The notes beneath the pieces were generated by a model. That model saw nothing but the letters and a program-made list of their open reading frames with translations, was not told the DNA's origin and did no database searches. The position numbers and the translations under genes were made by a program. This document shows positions 35,402 to 43,319 of a DNA stretch of 43,319 bases, one piece after another (positions within the stretch are counted from its first letter, which is position 1; each line of letters begins with the position of its first letter). Origin of the DNA: JANOYC01 sp031428675 (GTDB lineage: Bacteria; Actinomycetota; Actinomycetes; Actinomycetales; Microbacteriaceae); assembly GCA_031428675.1 (NCBI GenBank), contig JANOYC010000113.1, forward strand, positions 1-43,319, given 5' to 3'.

Positions 35402-35443
35402 TGCTCGAGTCTAGCCATCCGGCTCTCGCCGCCGCGGTCGCGG

Positions 35444-37180
35444 TCAGTGAGCGTCGTTGGCTCGGTACGTGATGGGCAGACGGCGGTCGCGCCCGAACGC
35501 CATACCGCTGATCTTCGGTCCGATCGCTCCCTGCCGACGCTTCCATTCGGAACGGTCGACGAGTGTGGTCACGAAATCGACCGTTTCCTCGTCGAATCCG
35601 AGGTCGATCACGTCGGCACGCCCGAGAGCGCGCGTGATGTACGCGTCGAGAATCGCGTCGAGCACCTCATACGGTGGGAGAGTGTCCTGATCGGTCTGAT
35701 CAGGTCGCAGCTCGGCTGACGGCGGTTTCGAGATCGAGTTCTCCGGGATTGGCGGCGTCTGTCCGCGATCGGCGGCAGACTGATTTCTCCACCGCGCCAA
35801 CTCCCACACCAGCAACTTCGGAACATCCTTGATGGGAGCAAAGCCGCCAGCCGAGTCGCCGTAGATAGTCGAGTAGCCGACCGCGAGTTCTGTCTTGTTG
35901 CCCGTGGTGAGCACGAGGTGACCGTCGAGATTCGACATCCCCATCAGGATGATGCCTCGGATGCGCGCCTGCACGTTCTCCGCGGCCGTTCCGGTGAGCG
36001 ACAGTTGGGCTTCAATCGGCTCCACGAGGTTCGCGATCGGCTCAACGGAGTAGTTGAGACCGACGGCTTCGGCCAGCAGATCGGCGTCGTCGCGGGAGTG
36101 CTCGGAACTGTACTTGCTCGGCATGGAGATACCGAAGACACGCTCGGCGCCGATCGCATCAGCGGCAAGCGCAGCGCACACCGCGGAGTCGATGCCGCCG
36201 GAGAGACCGAGTACGACGCTCCGGAAGCGGTTCTTCTCGACGTAGTCACGAAGGCCCAGCACGAGTGCGTTCCAGATCTGCTCACGATCATCAGGGAGAG
36301 TCGCGATGTCCTTGGGCACGGGGGAGAGCTCTCGGTCGGCGACGTCGAGTGTCACCCTCTGGACCGCTACCGGAAGCGAGACGTCGGTCGCGGGCTCGGG
36401 AGTGAGATCCACGACGAGAAGGTGTTCCTCAAATTGCGGCGCTCGAGCCAGGATCGCGCCGTGGCCGTCGACGACGACGCTGTCTCCGTCGAAGACTAGA
36501 TCATCTTGCCCGCCGACGAGATTGACGTACGCGACGATGGTGTCGGTTTCGACGGCGCGGCGGGTGACCAGAGGGAGTCGAACCTCGTCTTTGTCGCGTT
36601 CGAAGGGGGAGGCGTTTATCACGACGAGCAAACCGGCATCGGCTTCGAGCACTCGGCCGACCGGACCACCGTCTCGCCAGAGGTCTTCGCAGACGATGAT
36701 CGCGACGTCTACCCCGCGCACGCGAACCACGAGGAGTTCGTCGCCCGGGATGAAGACGCGGTACTCGTCGAACACCGAATAGTTCGGCAGATGGTGTTTC
36801 GCGTAGCGAGCCTTCACCTGTCCGCGGTGCAGCACGCTCGCACAGTTTTGAGCGATCGCCGTCGGCGCGTTACTGGAGCCGAGCAAGCGGGGCGTCATCG
36901 GCCCGTCGGGGTGGCCGACGATCACGACAAGCTCCCCGAGCCCGGCATCCTGCAGGGTCTTCGCGAGGGTGGAGACGGCAGCGCGCGCCGCCGTGAGAAA
37001 GCTCGGCCGCGCCGCGAGGTCTTCGATCGGGTACCCGGTCAGTGCCATTTCGCCGACCGCGAGAACATCGGCGCCCTTGGCTACGGCCCTGGTTGCGGCG
37101 TCGACAATCTGGCGGGCGTTCCCGTCGATGTCACCGACAATCGGGTTGGTCTGGCCGAGCGCCAAGCGAAGATGTGGCAT
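35444..37180 (-). CDS. nadE: Glutamine-dependent NAD+ synthase
   Basis: A 578-residue enzyme that amidates NaAD to NAD using glutamine. The N-terminal nitrilase-type glutaminase (1 to about 270) has Glu44 (AVGEMALTG), Lys128 (YAKHHLPNY) and Cys164 (IIVCEDLW). The C-terminal synthetase (about 300-578) has the ATP pyrophosphatase P-loop in GLSGGIDSAVCAALA. It reads away from glnA2, 36 bp apart. The start ATG at 37180 is adopted without a clear competing start. Confidence 0.96.
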   Translation of the reverse strand: MPHLRLALGQTNPIVGDIDGNARQIVDAATRAVAKGADVLAVGEMALTGYPIEDLAARPSFLTAARAAVSTLAKTLQDAGLGELVVIVGHPDGPMTPRLLGSSNAPTAIAQNCASVLHRGQVKARYAKHHLPNYSVFDEYRVFIPGDELLVVRVRGVDVAIIVCEDLWRDGGPVGRVLEADAGLLVVINASPFERDKDEVRLPLVTRRAVETDTIVAYVNLVGGQDDLVFDGDSVVVDGHGAILARAPQFEEHLLVVDLTPEPATDVSLPVAVQRVTLDVADRELSPVPKDIATLPDDREQIWNALVLGLRDYVEKNRFRSVVLGLSGGIDSAVCAALAADAIGAERVFGISMPSKYSSEHSRDDADLLAEAVGLNYSVEPIANLVEPIEAQLSLTGTAAENVQARIRGIILMGMSNLDGHLVLTTGNKTELAVGYSTIYGDSAGGFAPIKDVPKLLVWELARWRNQSAADRGQTPPIPENSISKPPSAELRPDQTDQDTLPPYEVLDAILDAYITRALGRADVIDLGFDEETVDFVTTLVDRSEWKRRQGAIGPKISGMAFGRDRRLPITYRANDAH

Positions 37181-37216
37181 AGCCAGTAGCCTAGTTCTCG
37201 ATCAGAAAGGGCCCGG

Positions 37217-38554
37217 ATGGACAAGCAGCGCGACTTCGTTCTTCGCACCATTGAAGAGCGGGGAGTCAAGTTCATCCGACTGTGGTTCACGGATGTCGTC
37301 GGCACTCTGAAATCCGTCGCCATCGCGCCGGCCGAGGTCGAAGGCGCGTTCACCGAGGGACTCGGTTTCGACGGTTCCGCTATCGAGGGACTCACCCGTT
37401 CGTTCGAAGCGGACATGCTCGCGCACCCGGATCCCACAACGTTCCAGATCCTTCCGTGGCGGGGCGAGATCGATCCGACCGCCCGCATGTTCTGCGACAT
37501 CACGACGCCCGACGGCCAGCCGGCGGTAGCGGACCCGCGCAACGTGCTCAAGCGTGCGCTCGCCAAGGCAGCCGACAGCGGATTCACCTTCTACACACAC
37601 CCGGAGATCGAGTTCTATCTGTTGAAGAGCTCCGAATTCGGTGTCGAAGGCCCCGAGCCGGTGGACTCAGCCGGATACTTCGATAACGTTCCCGGGGGCA
37701 CCGCGCACGATTTTCGTCGCCGGTCGGTGCGAATGCTCGAAGACCTCGGGATCTCGGTGGAGTTCAGCCACCACGAAGCTGGCCCCGGCCAGAATGAGAT
37801 CGACCTGCGCTACGCCGACGCGCTGACGACGGCCGACAACATCATGACCTTCCGCACCGTCATCAAGGAGGTGGCGATCGAGCAGGGCGTCTACGCGACA
37901 TTCATGCCGAAGCCGCTATCCGGACATCCCGGATCCGGAATGCACACCCACATGTCTCTGTTTGAGGGTGACTCCAACGCGTTCTTCGACGCGGGTGGCG
38001 AATATCAACTATCGAAGATCGGCCGCCAGTTCGTGGCGGGCTTGCTCAAGCACGCGCCCGAGATCACCGCGGTCACCAACCAGTTCGTCAACTCCTACAA
38101 GCGACTCTGGGGTGGCGACGAAGCCCCGAGCTTCGTCACCTGGGGGCACAACAACCGGTCGGCGCTTGTGCGTGTTCCGCTCTACAAGCCCAGCAAGGGG
38201 CAGAGTTCACGGGTCGAATACCGTGCCATCGACTCGGCAGCAAACCCGTACCTCTCGTACTCCCTTCTGCTGGCCGCAGGGTTGAAGGGTATTCGCGAAG
38301 GCTACGAACTACCTACCGAGGCTGAAGACAACGTGTGGGAGCTCTCCGACGCGGAGCGTCGAGCGCTGGGGTACAGCCAACTCCCGGCGAGCCTTGATCA
38401 CGCGGTTTCGATCATGGAGGACTCCGAGTTGGTCGCCGAGACGCTCGGAGAACAAGTGTTCAACTTTGTGCTGCTCAACAAGCGACGCGAATGGAAGCAA
38501 TACCGCGCGCAGGTCACACCGTTCGAGTTGGAGAGCAATCTCGAGATGCTCTAA
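37217..38554 (+). CDS. glnA2: Type I glutamine synthetase, GlnA2 group
   Basis: A 445-residue type I glutamine synthetase. Signature motifs are GFDGSAIEG, the HHEAGPGQNEID metal region, the FMPKPLSGHPGSGMHTHMS ATP/ammonia site and the NRSALVRVP arginine loop. The shorter length and location directly before glnE match mycobacterial GlnA2 rather than the major GlnA1. Aligning NVWELSDAERR with the adenylylation loop of GlnA1 (NLYDLPPEE) places Trp374 where the modified Tyr would be, so this copy is not expected to be adenylylated. GAAAGGG precedes the start. glnE starts 6 bp after its stop. Confidence 0.94.
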   Translation: MDKQRDFVLRTIEERGVKFIRLWFTDVVGTLKSVAIAPAEVEGAFTEGLGFDGSAIEGLTRSFEADMLAHPDPTTFQILPWRGEIDPTARMFCDITTPDGQPAVADPRNVLKRALAKAADSGFTFYTHPEIEFYLLKSSEFGVEGPEPVDSAGYFDNVPGGTAHDFRRRSVRMLEDLGISVEFSHHEAGPGQNEIDLRYADALTTADNIMTFRTVIKEVAIEQGVYATFMPKPLSGHPGSGMHTHMSLFEGDSNAFFDAGGEYQLSKIGRQFVAGLLKHAPEITAVTNQFVNSYKRLWGGDEAPSFVTWGHNNRSALVRVPLYKPSKGQSSRVEYRAIDSAANPYLSYSLLLAAGLKGIREGYELPTEAEDNVWELSDAERRALGYSQLPASLDHAVSIMEDSELVAETLGEQVFNFVLLNKRREWKQYRAQVTPFELESNLEML

Positions 38555-38560
38555 TCGGCC

Positions 38561-41503
38561 ATGCCTCGGCTCCAGACAACTCTGACGGAACTCGCCCGGC
38601 TCGGCTTCGCCGAGTTGGGCGCCACGAGTGACCTGCTCGGCGACCTCGACGCCGACCATGTCATCCCGCTGTTCCAGTACGCAGCGAATCCCGATCGGGC
38701 GTTGCGCATGCTCCTCGAGCTCCGCGAGCACGCTCCGAAACCGATAGCGGCCATCCTCAGTGATGCCGATCACGCCCGTCGGTTGGTTCGGATCCTCGGA
38801 GCGTCTGAGGGGCTGGGGGAATTCTTCCTGCGACGGCCCGATCAGCTCGACGTCGTGCGCGAGCCGATGCCGAGACTCCCGTCGGCTTCCGAAACCTACG
38901 CGGCGTTGCGGGACTCCGTCGACGGATTCACCGGGGAACCCGCGTGGACGGCGTTGCGCATTGCCTACCGCCGACGGCTCGCGGCGCTTGCCGCGTGGGA
39001 TCTCGAACACACCGACGGCATTGCAGCTCTCGACCAGGTAGCGCGCGTGCTCGCCGACCTCGCGGGAGCAGCGCTCGATGCGTCGCTGCTCGTAGCCCGA
39101 CGTGACGCTGGATTCCCGGAGGGCGAGGTCGCCGACACCAGATTGTCGATCATCGGCATGGGTAAGGCCGGCGCGAGCGAACTGAACTACGTGAGCGATG
39201 TCGACGTGATCTTCGTTTCCGCCGCCGACGGCGAACTTGCTCCTGACCGGGCGTTGCAGATTGCGACGCGACTGGCGATCCTGACCAGCCGCGGCATCCA
39301 GGATCTGTGCACCGAACCCGCTTTGTGGGAGGTCGACGCCAATCTGCGTCCGGAGGGTAAGGATGGCGCACTCGTGCGCACGCTCGAATCCCACGTGGCC
39401 TACTACGAGCGGTGGGCAAAGAGTTGGGAGTTCCAAGCGCTGCTCAAGGCTCGCCCCATAGCCGGCGACATGGAATTGGGGGACGCCTACGTCGAGGCGC
39501 TCGCGCCCATGGTCTGGAGCAGCGCGTCACGGGAGCATTTCGTCGAATCCGTGCAGCGCATGCGCGAGCGAGTACGCGAAAACATTCCGAGCGATGAACT
39601 CGATGTGCAATTGAAGCTCGGCCCTGGCGGCCTTCGTGACATCGAGTTCACCATTCAGCTTCTCCAGCTCGTGCACGGGCAGACCGACCCGGCAGTGCGT
39701 CACCGCGGAACGCTGCCTGCCCTCGACGCGCTCGCCGACGGTGGCTATATCGGTCGAGCGGAGTCGGCCGAGTTTGCCAGGGACTATCGATTTCTCCGAC
39801 TGCTCGAGCATCGCATCCAGTTGACGCGGCTTCGGCGCACCCACCTGATGCCCCGGGACGATAACGAACTCCGCGTACTGGCGCGCGGCAGCGGCGTTGC
39901 CTCGAGCGGCGTCGACCTGACCGAACAGTGGCAGCGCGTGAAACTGGCAGTACGCAGCCTGCATTCGCGCTTGTTCTACCGGCCGCTCCTCTCTGCGGTG
40001 GCGGCGCTCCCCGACAGCGGTATCTCGCTCACGAGCATTCAAGCGGCGGCACGACTCGGGGCCATCGGCTTCCGCGATCCGCAGGGCGCGTTGCACCACA
40101 TCGCGGCCCTCACCGGTGGGGTCTCCCGCCGCGCCGCAATTCAGCGAACGCTGCTCCCGGTCATGCTCCAATGGTTCGCGGATGGCGCCGATCCTGACCA
40201 CGGCCTGCTCGCGTTCCGCCGGTTGAGTGATGACCTTGGCGAGTCGTACTGGTTCCTTCGCATGTTGCGCGACTCATCCGGTGCGGCGCAGAGGCTGACC
40301 CATGTGCTCTCGAGTTCGCGCTTTGTCGGCGCCTTGTTCGAGCGCATTCCGGAGGCCGCGGCGTGGCTGGAGAACGAAGACGAACTGCGTCCGAGATCCT
40401 ACGCGGCGATCATGGAGGAGAACCGCTCGACGATCGCCAGACACAGTGAGGATGTCGAAGCCGCAGCGCTCGCTGTGCGCACCGTGCGCCGTCGCGAGGT
40501 ACTCCGTCTCGCTCTTGCGGCGATCGTCGGCGACATTCGCATACACGAGCTCGGCCCCGCGCTCACCGACATCACGTCCGCCACCATCAATGCCCTACTG
40601 ATTCTCGCTCGCCCCGAACACGACGGCATTGAGTTCGGCGTCATTGCCATGGGGCGCTATGGCGGGGCGGAACTCGGTTTTGGCTCGGACGCCGACGTGA
40701 TGTATGTCTATCGGGCTATGGAGGTGTCCAAAGAGCAAGGCCAGTCGAACGCCGAGAAGATCGTGTCGCGACTCGTGCATTTCGCCGAAGACTTGCGGTT
40801 GCCGCTCGACCTCGACGCCGGACTGCGACCCGAGGGCAAGAACGGCGCGATCGTTCGTTCGATCGATTCCTATCGTGCCTACTACGAACGCTGGTCGTTG
40901 ACCTGGGAAGCCCAGGCACTTCTCCGAGCCCGAGGCACAGCGGGCGATGAGCCCTTGCTGCGCGAGTTCGAGAAACTCGCTGACGAAGTGCGATACCCGG
41001 TGAATATCGCGGAGCGCAACGTGCGCGAGGTCAAGCGCATCAAAGCCCGAGTCGAAGCGGAACGTCTTCCGCAGGGCGCCGATCCCGCCCGCCATTTGAA
41101 GCTTGGGCGTGGCTCGCTGAGCGACGTCGAATGGTTTGTACAGCTGCTTCAACTCCAGCACGGCGCACGCCACGAATCGCTACGCACGACGTCAACGCTG
41201 CGCGCACTCGAAGCGGCGACGAAACTTGGCCTTGTCGATGCTGCCGACGCGGAGAAGCTGCACGCGGCCTGGATTATCGCATCCAGGGCTCGATCAGCGA
41301 TGACGTTGTGGACTGCCAAGACGGCAGACGTGCTGCCGTCCGAGCGGCACAACCTCGAAGGCGTTGCCCGACTGCTGGAGTATGCTCCCGGCTCGGCTAG
41401 CGACCTTGAGGAGGACTATCTCCGAACGACCCGAGTCGCGCGCCTCGTGTTCGAACGCCGTTTCTATGGGGTTGCGACGTCTCCGCTGCCGTCGACGGGC
41501 TGA
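38561..41503 (+). CDS. glnE: Bifunctional glutamine synthetase adenylyltransferase/deadenylyltransferase
   Basis: A 980-residue regulatory enzyme with two nucleotidyltransferase modules. The N-terminal module (removing AMP) has GMGKAGASELNYVSDVDVIFV; the C-terminal module (adding AMP) has AMGRYGGAELGFGSDADVMYV. Each is followed by a GlnD-PII-type helical uridylyltransferase-associated domain with RLGPGGLRDIEF-like and KLGRGSLSDVEW stretches. It likely acts on a GlnA1 encoded elsewhere. It is the second gene of the glnA2-glnE unit. Its 3' end overlaps the convergent AbiEii-like fragment by about 40 bp. Confidence 0.95.
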   Translation: MPRLQTTLTELARLGFAELGATSDLLGDLDADHVIPLFQYAANPDRALRMLLELREHAPKPIAAILSDADHARRLVRILGASEGLGEFFLRRPDQLDVVREPMPRLPSASETYAALRDSVDGFTGEPAWTALRIAYRRRLAALAAWDLEHTDGIAALDQVARVLADLAGAALDASLLVARRDAGFPEGEVADTRLSIIGMGKAGASELNYVSDVDVIFVSAADGELAPDRALQIATRLAILTSRGIQDLCTEPALWEVDANLRPEGKDGALVRTLESHVAYYERWAKSWEFQALLKARPIAGDMELGDAYVEALAPMVWSSASREHFVESVQRMRERVRENIPSDELDVQLKLGPGGLRDIEFTIQLLQLVHGQTDPAVRHRGTLPALDALADGGYIGRAESAEFARDYRFLRLLEHRIQLTRLRRTHLMPRDDNELRVLARGSGVASSGVDLTEQWQRVKLAVRSLHSRLFYRPLLSAVAALPDSGISLTSIQAAARLGAIGFRDPQGALHHIAALTGGVSRRAAIQRTLLPVMLQWFADGADPDHGLLAFRRLSDDLGESYWFLRMLRDSSGAAQRLTHVLSSSRFVGALFERIPEAAAWLENEDELRPRSYAAIMEENRSTIARHSEDVEAAALAVRTVRRREVLRLALAAIVGDIRIHELGPALTDITSATINALLILARPEHDGIEFGVIAMGRYGGAELGFGSDADVMYVYRAMEVSKEQGQSNAEKIVSRLVHFAEDLRLPLDLDAGLRPEGKNGAIVRSIDSYRAYYERWSLTWEAQALLRARGTAGDEPLLREFEKLADEVRYPVNIAERNVREVKRIKARVEAERLPQGADPARHLKLGRGSLSDVEWFVQLLQLQHGARHESLRTTSTLRALEAATKLGLVDAADAEKLHAAWIIASRARSAMTLWTAKTADVLPSERHNLEGVARLLEYAPGSASDLEEDYLRTTRVARLVFERRFYGVATSPLPSTG

Positions 41504-41949
41504 TTTTTCGCTGCCTTCTCGGTTGTTGCGGATATCAGTCTGCGAAGTTCAGCTCGGGCGCGCCTCGCGTTAGAGTGAGACGTTCCTGACGACCTCGGGC
41601 TGTCGGCGCGCTGGATGACCTTGAGCTTCGTTGCGAGCATGTCGGCAAGGCTTGCCACGCGGACGCCGCCAAACTGGGTGGTGGGTTCGAGGAGCTGCTG
41701 AGATGACGCGTCGAGGAACTGGACTTTCGTGCCGTCGAACATCCCGTTAAGCGTGCCCTCGTCGGCGAGCGTGGGTGCGAACATTCCCACCGTATTCAGC
41801 GCCTCGTTGAGGGCCCGGACGTCGAAGTGATCCTCGGTGCTCGCGGGGAGAAGCGCCGCGAGAGATGACAGGTCGTCCAGGCCTGCTTCTGGCGCCGTCG
41901 GTGTCTTCTGACCGTATTGCCCATTGTTCTCGCGTGGCCGCTCATTCAT
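41464..41949 (-). CDS. Truncated AbiEii/AbiGii toxin-like fragment
   Basis: A 161-residue ORF. The middle (about residues 40-108) matches the AbiEii-type nucleotidyltransferase toxin: DHFDVRALNEAL, GTLNGMFDGTKVQFLD, LLEP and ASLADMLATKLKVIQ. The glycine-serine nucleotidyltransferase motif expected upstream is absent, and the sequence after KLKVIQ becomes Ser/Arg/Ala-rich with no family similarity. The first 30 residues (MNERPRENNGQYGQK) look like the head of a different small protein, so a deletion may have joined two genes. No activity is expected. Start ATG 41949; a longer frame reaches 41967. Confidence 0.55.
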   Translation of the reverse strand: MNERPRENNGQYGQKTPTAPEAGLDDLSSLAALLPASTEDHFDVRALNEALNTVGMFAPTLADEGTLNGMFDGTKVQFLDASSQQLLEPTTQFGGVRVASLADMLATKLKVIQRADSPRSSGTSHSNARRARAELRRLISATTEKAAKNQPVDGSGDVATP

Positions 41950-41963
41950 GGTGCGACCAGTTC

Positions 41964-42086
41964 TCAACGAGTGCCGTCGTGCGGGGGTTCACCTTCTCCG
42001 CAGCGGCGGCTCGCAGCCTTCTTGCGGATGACATCCTCCATGAGGTAGCGCACCTGCTTGACACTTTCGTAGACGGATGACGTCAT
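41964..42086 (-). CDS. Possible 40-aa protein upstream of the AbiEii-like fragment
   Basis: A short ATG frame, MTSSVYESVKQVRYLMEDV..., with a plausible amphipathic helix but a weak ribosome site. Its stop lies 14 bp upstream of the AbiEii-like fragment's start on the same strand. I recognise no family; it may be a remnant. Confidence 0.25.
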   Translation of the reverse strand: MTSSVYESVKQVRYLMEDVIRKKAASRRCGEGEPPHDGTR

Positions 42087-42420
42087 CCCGTAGCAACCCG
42101 TAGGTCTCGTGGAGAGCTGACCGTACTTCGAAACGTCAGAGTCCGGTGAAACTGCGACTACCGAGTGGTCACGGCTTCGTCCGGGTTAGCCACGGTTTGG
42201 TACGGGTTGCCTACACGCAGTAATAGAGCTCGGCTTGAGGATCTGAGAACCAGAGGGTACTCCTTGAGGTCGTACTTCCCGAGAAATACAGGGAAAAGGG
42301 ATGTCAAGCATGAGCATGGTCGTTACCGCGGCTGTCCGAGAACCCCTCCGTTTACTCGATCCGTGGCTGTTCTACGGGGGTCGCTGGGGGTCTGCGGGTG
42401 GTGCCGCCTACCTCAGTGGC
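42087..42420. other. Gene-poor stretch with an inverted repeat and GGGTT(A)GCC copies
   Basis: No credible gene is seen here. The stretch contains GCAACCCGTA (42093-42102) inverted at TACGGGTTGC (42201-42210), and the near-direct pair GGGTTAGCC (about 42184-42192) and GGGTTGCC (about 42204-42211). Such spaced copies upstream of an excisionase-like gene could be integrase or excisionase arm sites, but this is inference. A GGGAAAAGGG at about 42291-42300 could serve an alternative start of the next gene. Confidence 0.35.
42093..42210. repeat. 10-bp inverted repeat pair
   Basis: GCAACCCGTA at 42093-42102 and TACGGGTTGC at 42201-42210 are exact inverted copies 98 bp apart, in the gene-poor region next to the excisionase-like gene. 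Confidence 0.5.
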
Positions 42421-42645
42421 ATGACCGACGACCGTCCCCGCCTCTGGACCCCGCGGGAGCTTGCCGACTACACCGGCATCCCGATCAGAACTCTCGCTGA
42501 TTGGCGGACAGAGCGTGCGCGCAGTCGAGGTCTCGGGTTGCCGTTCGTTGCGCTGTCGTCGCACAACGTCCGCTACCGCGATGAGGACGTCGAGTCGTTC
42601 ATCTCGGGGCGGGTCGTGGCCCCGATGGATAGGACGGGCGACTGA
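42421..42645 (+). CDS. Excisionase-like helix-turn-helix protein
   Basis: A 74-residue protein with a MerR/excisionase-type wHTH: RLWTPRELADYTGIPIRTLADWR, then VRYRDEDVESFI. Such proteins bind DNA to direct excision of integrative elements. Its TGA overlaps the ATG of the integrase remnant by one base, the usual xis-int arrangement. The start at 42421 fits the family N-terminus; ATGs at 42301 or 42310 with GGGAAAAGGG nearby would add up to 40 unusual residues. Confidence 0.75.
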   Translation: MTDDRPRLWTPRELADYTGIPIRTLADWRTERARSRGLGLPFVALSSHNVRYRDEDVESFISGRVVAPMDRTGD

Positions 42646-43043
42646 TGGGGAGGCCGAAGCGTGCGCTCGGCGAACTCGGCGCGATGACCTACACCGTCGA
42701 ACCGAACGGCCTCATCGTCGCGCGCGGGCGGGTCTATGACGGCGGTGGGCACGAGCGTCGTCCGAGCGGACTGCGGAACCGATTGCGATTCGGTTCCCAG
42801 ACGTGCGGTTCGAGGCGGTGGAACAGCCGGATGGAAGCCTCACGATGGACGCGCTCGTCTGGGTCGGCGGGACGTTGGTTCGCACGAGATCCCGCGGCCT
42901 GTTCCGCCAGGACTCGCCCAAAGTGGAGCGGCAGAAGCGATGGGTTCGCGTTCCGAAGTGGTCGTCCGCGCGATCCCAGCGCGCTGGGCGAACTGTTGCG
43001 GATGTTCCGCCGCGAGTTCGAGCCCTTCGCGGAGTTGTCCTGA
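42645..43043 (+). pseudogene. Tyrosine integrase remnant (frameshifted, internally deleted)
   Basis: The frame starting at ATG 42645 encodes MGRPKRALGELGAMTYTVEPNGLIVARGRVYD, a typical integrase N-terminus. Around 42762-42770 (RRPSG) the integrase-like sequence stops in this frame and resumes in another frame, about 42770-42955, with GTLVRTRSRGLFRQDSPK, the mid-integrase strand-loop motif. The segment between these parts is missing, and no R...HxxR...Y catalytic region exists before the stop. The gene is therefore dead. A third frame supplies ALGELLRMFRREFEPF at the end, which may belong to something else. Confidence 0.7.
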
Positions 43044-43088
43044 GACGAGAGGAGCGGAAGGCATGAGCACGCTAGTCATCGGAAACCA

Positions 43089-43111
43089 TTACAGGTATGC
43101 TCTATCTGTAA
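43089..43111. promoter_or_regulatory. 23-bp inverted repeat upstream of the AbiEi-like gene
   Basis: TTACAGGTA (43089-43097) and TATCTGTAA (43103-43111) are inverted copies with one mismatch and a 5-nt centre. It lies 27 bp before the AbiEi-like start in the promoter position. AbiEi antitoxins autorepress by binding inverted repeats upstream of their genes, so this is a good operator candidate. TATGCT within it could be part of a -10. Confidence 0.65.
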
Positions 43112-43137
43112 CGGATTCTGTCGAATTGGAGGTGATG

Positions 43138-43319
43138 ATGGACGCCACGACGCTGCCCGATCTGCTGGGCTACGACGTCCTGGCCTCGCTGGACCTCACC
43201 CGGCATGGCCTTGACCGGCTGATCGAGTCGGGGGAGTTCGAGCGCATCGCCCCCGGTCTGTTCCTGCGGGCGGGGCTCGCGGACGACACGACTGCCGCGT
43301 GGATAGCGGTCGCCGCGAA
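43138..43319 (+). CDS. AbiEi-type antitoxin N-terminus (3' end outside window)
   Basis: The first 60 residues of a type IV toxin-antitoxin AbiEi family protein: a winged-helix start with LASLDLTRHGLDRLIESGEFERIAPGLF, the usual DNA-binding module of the antitoxin, which is an autorepressor. GGAGG sits 5 bp before the ATG at 43138. An in-frame ATG at 43063, also with a purine-rich leader, would read through the palindrome and is less likely. The partner AbiEii toxin would be expected beyond the window's end. Confidence 0.75.
   Translation, partial: MDATTLPDLLGYDVLASLDLTRHGLDRLIESGEFERIAPGLFLRAGLADDTTAAWIAVAA

Noticed and set aside
1..43319. CRISPR arrays, insertion sequences with terminal repeats, rRNA genes
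   Set aside because: None seen on reading both strands; the only mobile trace is the integrase/excisionase patch at the right end.

Overview
This window is chromosomal DNA from a high-GC actinobacterium, most likely a member of the Microbacteriaceae. The clues are gene order and family content: aceE followed by a FasR-type PucR regulator and fabD-fabH-acpP-fabF, a glnA2-glnE pair, a polyphosphate-type glucokinase next to methionine aminopeptidase, an actinobacterial DUF3145 protein and a class A RNase P RNA. Most of the window is ordinary core genome. The accessory parts are a nitrogen-scavenging operon in the middle and a decayed mobile-element/toxin-antitoxin patch at the right end.

Layout. 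1-5.3 kb: the 3' part of an SDR oxidoreductase, a PhnB/VOC protein overlapping a metallophosphoesterase, a small membrane protein, a DUF1684 protein, and a GT4 glycosyltransferase joined without a gap to a PadR regulator. 5.4-13.6 kb: DUF3145, a strong terminator hairpin, then on the minus strand aceE, fasR, fabD, fabH, acpP and fabF. This unit links acetyl-CoA supply to fatty-acid synthesis and its regulator. 13.8-17.4 kb: an AhpE-like 1-Cys peroxiredoxin, an XRE-cupin regulator divergent from an EamA exporter with a 30-bp palindrome between them, a membrane protein, tRNA-Val(UAC) and a secreted SGNH esterase.

17.4-26.3 kb, minus strand: one tightly packed operon reading GntR/FCD regulator, ABC ATPase, two permeases, BMP-family binding lipoprotein, a cysteine-hydrolase homologue that has lost its whole catalytic triad, an intact biuret-hydrolase-like cysteine hydrolase, and allophanate hydrolase. 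Neighbours overlap or nearly touch at most junctions. The simplest reading is import of a biuret-like nitrogen compound, hydrolysis to allophanate, then release of ammonia and CO2. The inactive-looking paralogue beside the active enzyme is the most unusual item in the window. An alpha/beta hydrolase and an NCS1 (purine/cytosine-type) permease with a disordered extension of about 230 residues follow on the plus strand.

29.2-41.5 kb: NIF3-family protein, a CT398-type coiled-coil protein whose zinc ribbon has lost three of four cysteines, RNase HI, a cysteine-synthase-family enzyme, RNase P RNA, ppgK, map, a 56-aa protein, panB, nadE, glnA2 and glnE. The GlnA2 here has Trp at the position aligned with the adenylylatable Tyr.

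41.5-43.3 kb: a truncated AbiEii-like toxin fragment, a non-coding stretch with an inverted repeat, an excisionase-like HTH gene, a frameshifted and gutted tyrosine integrase, and the start of an AbiEi-type antitoxin gene preceded by a 23-bp inverted repeat. This is the edge of a degraded integrative element that continues past the window.
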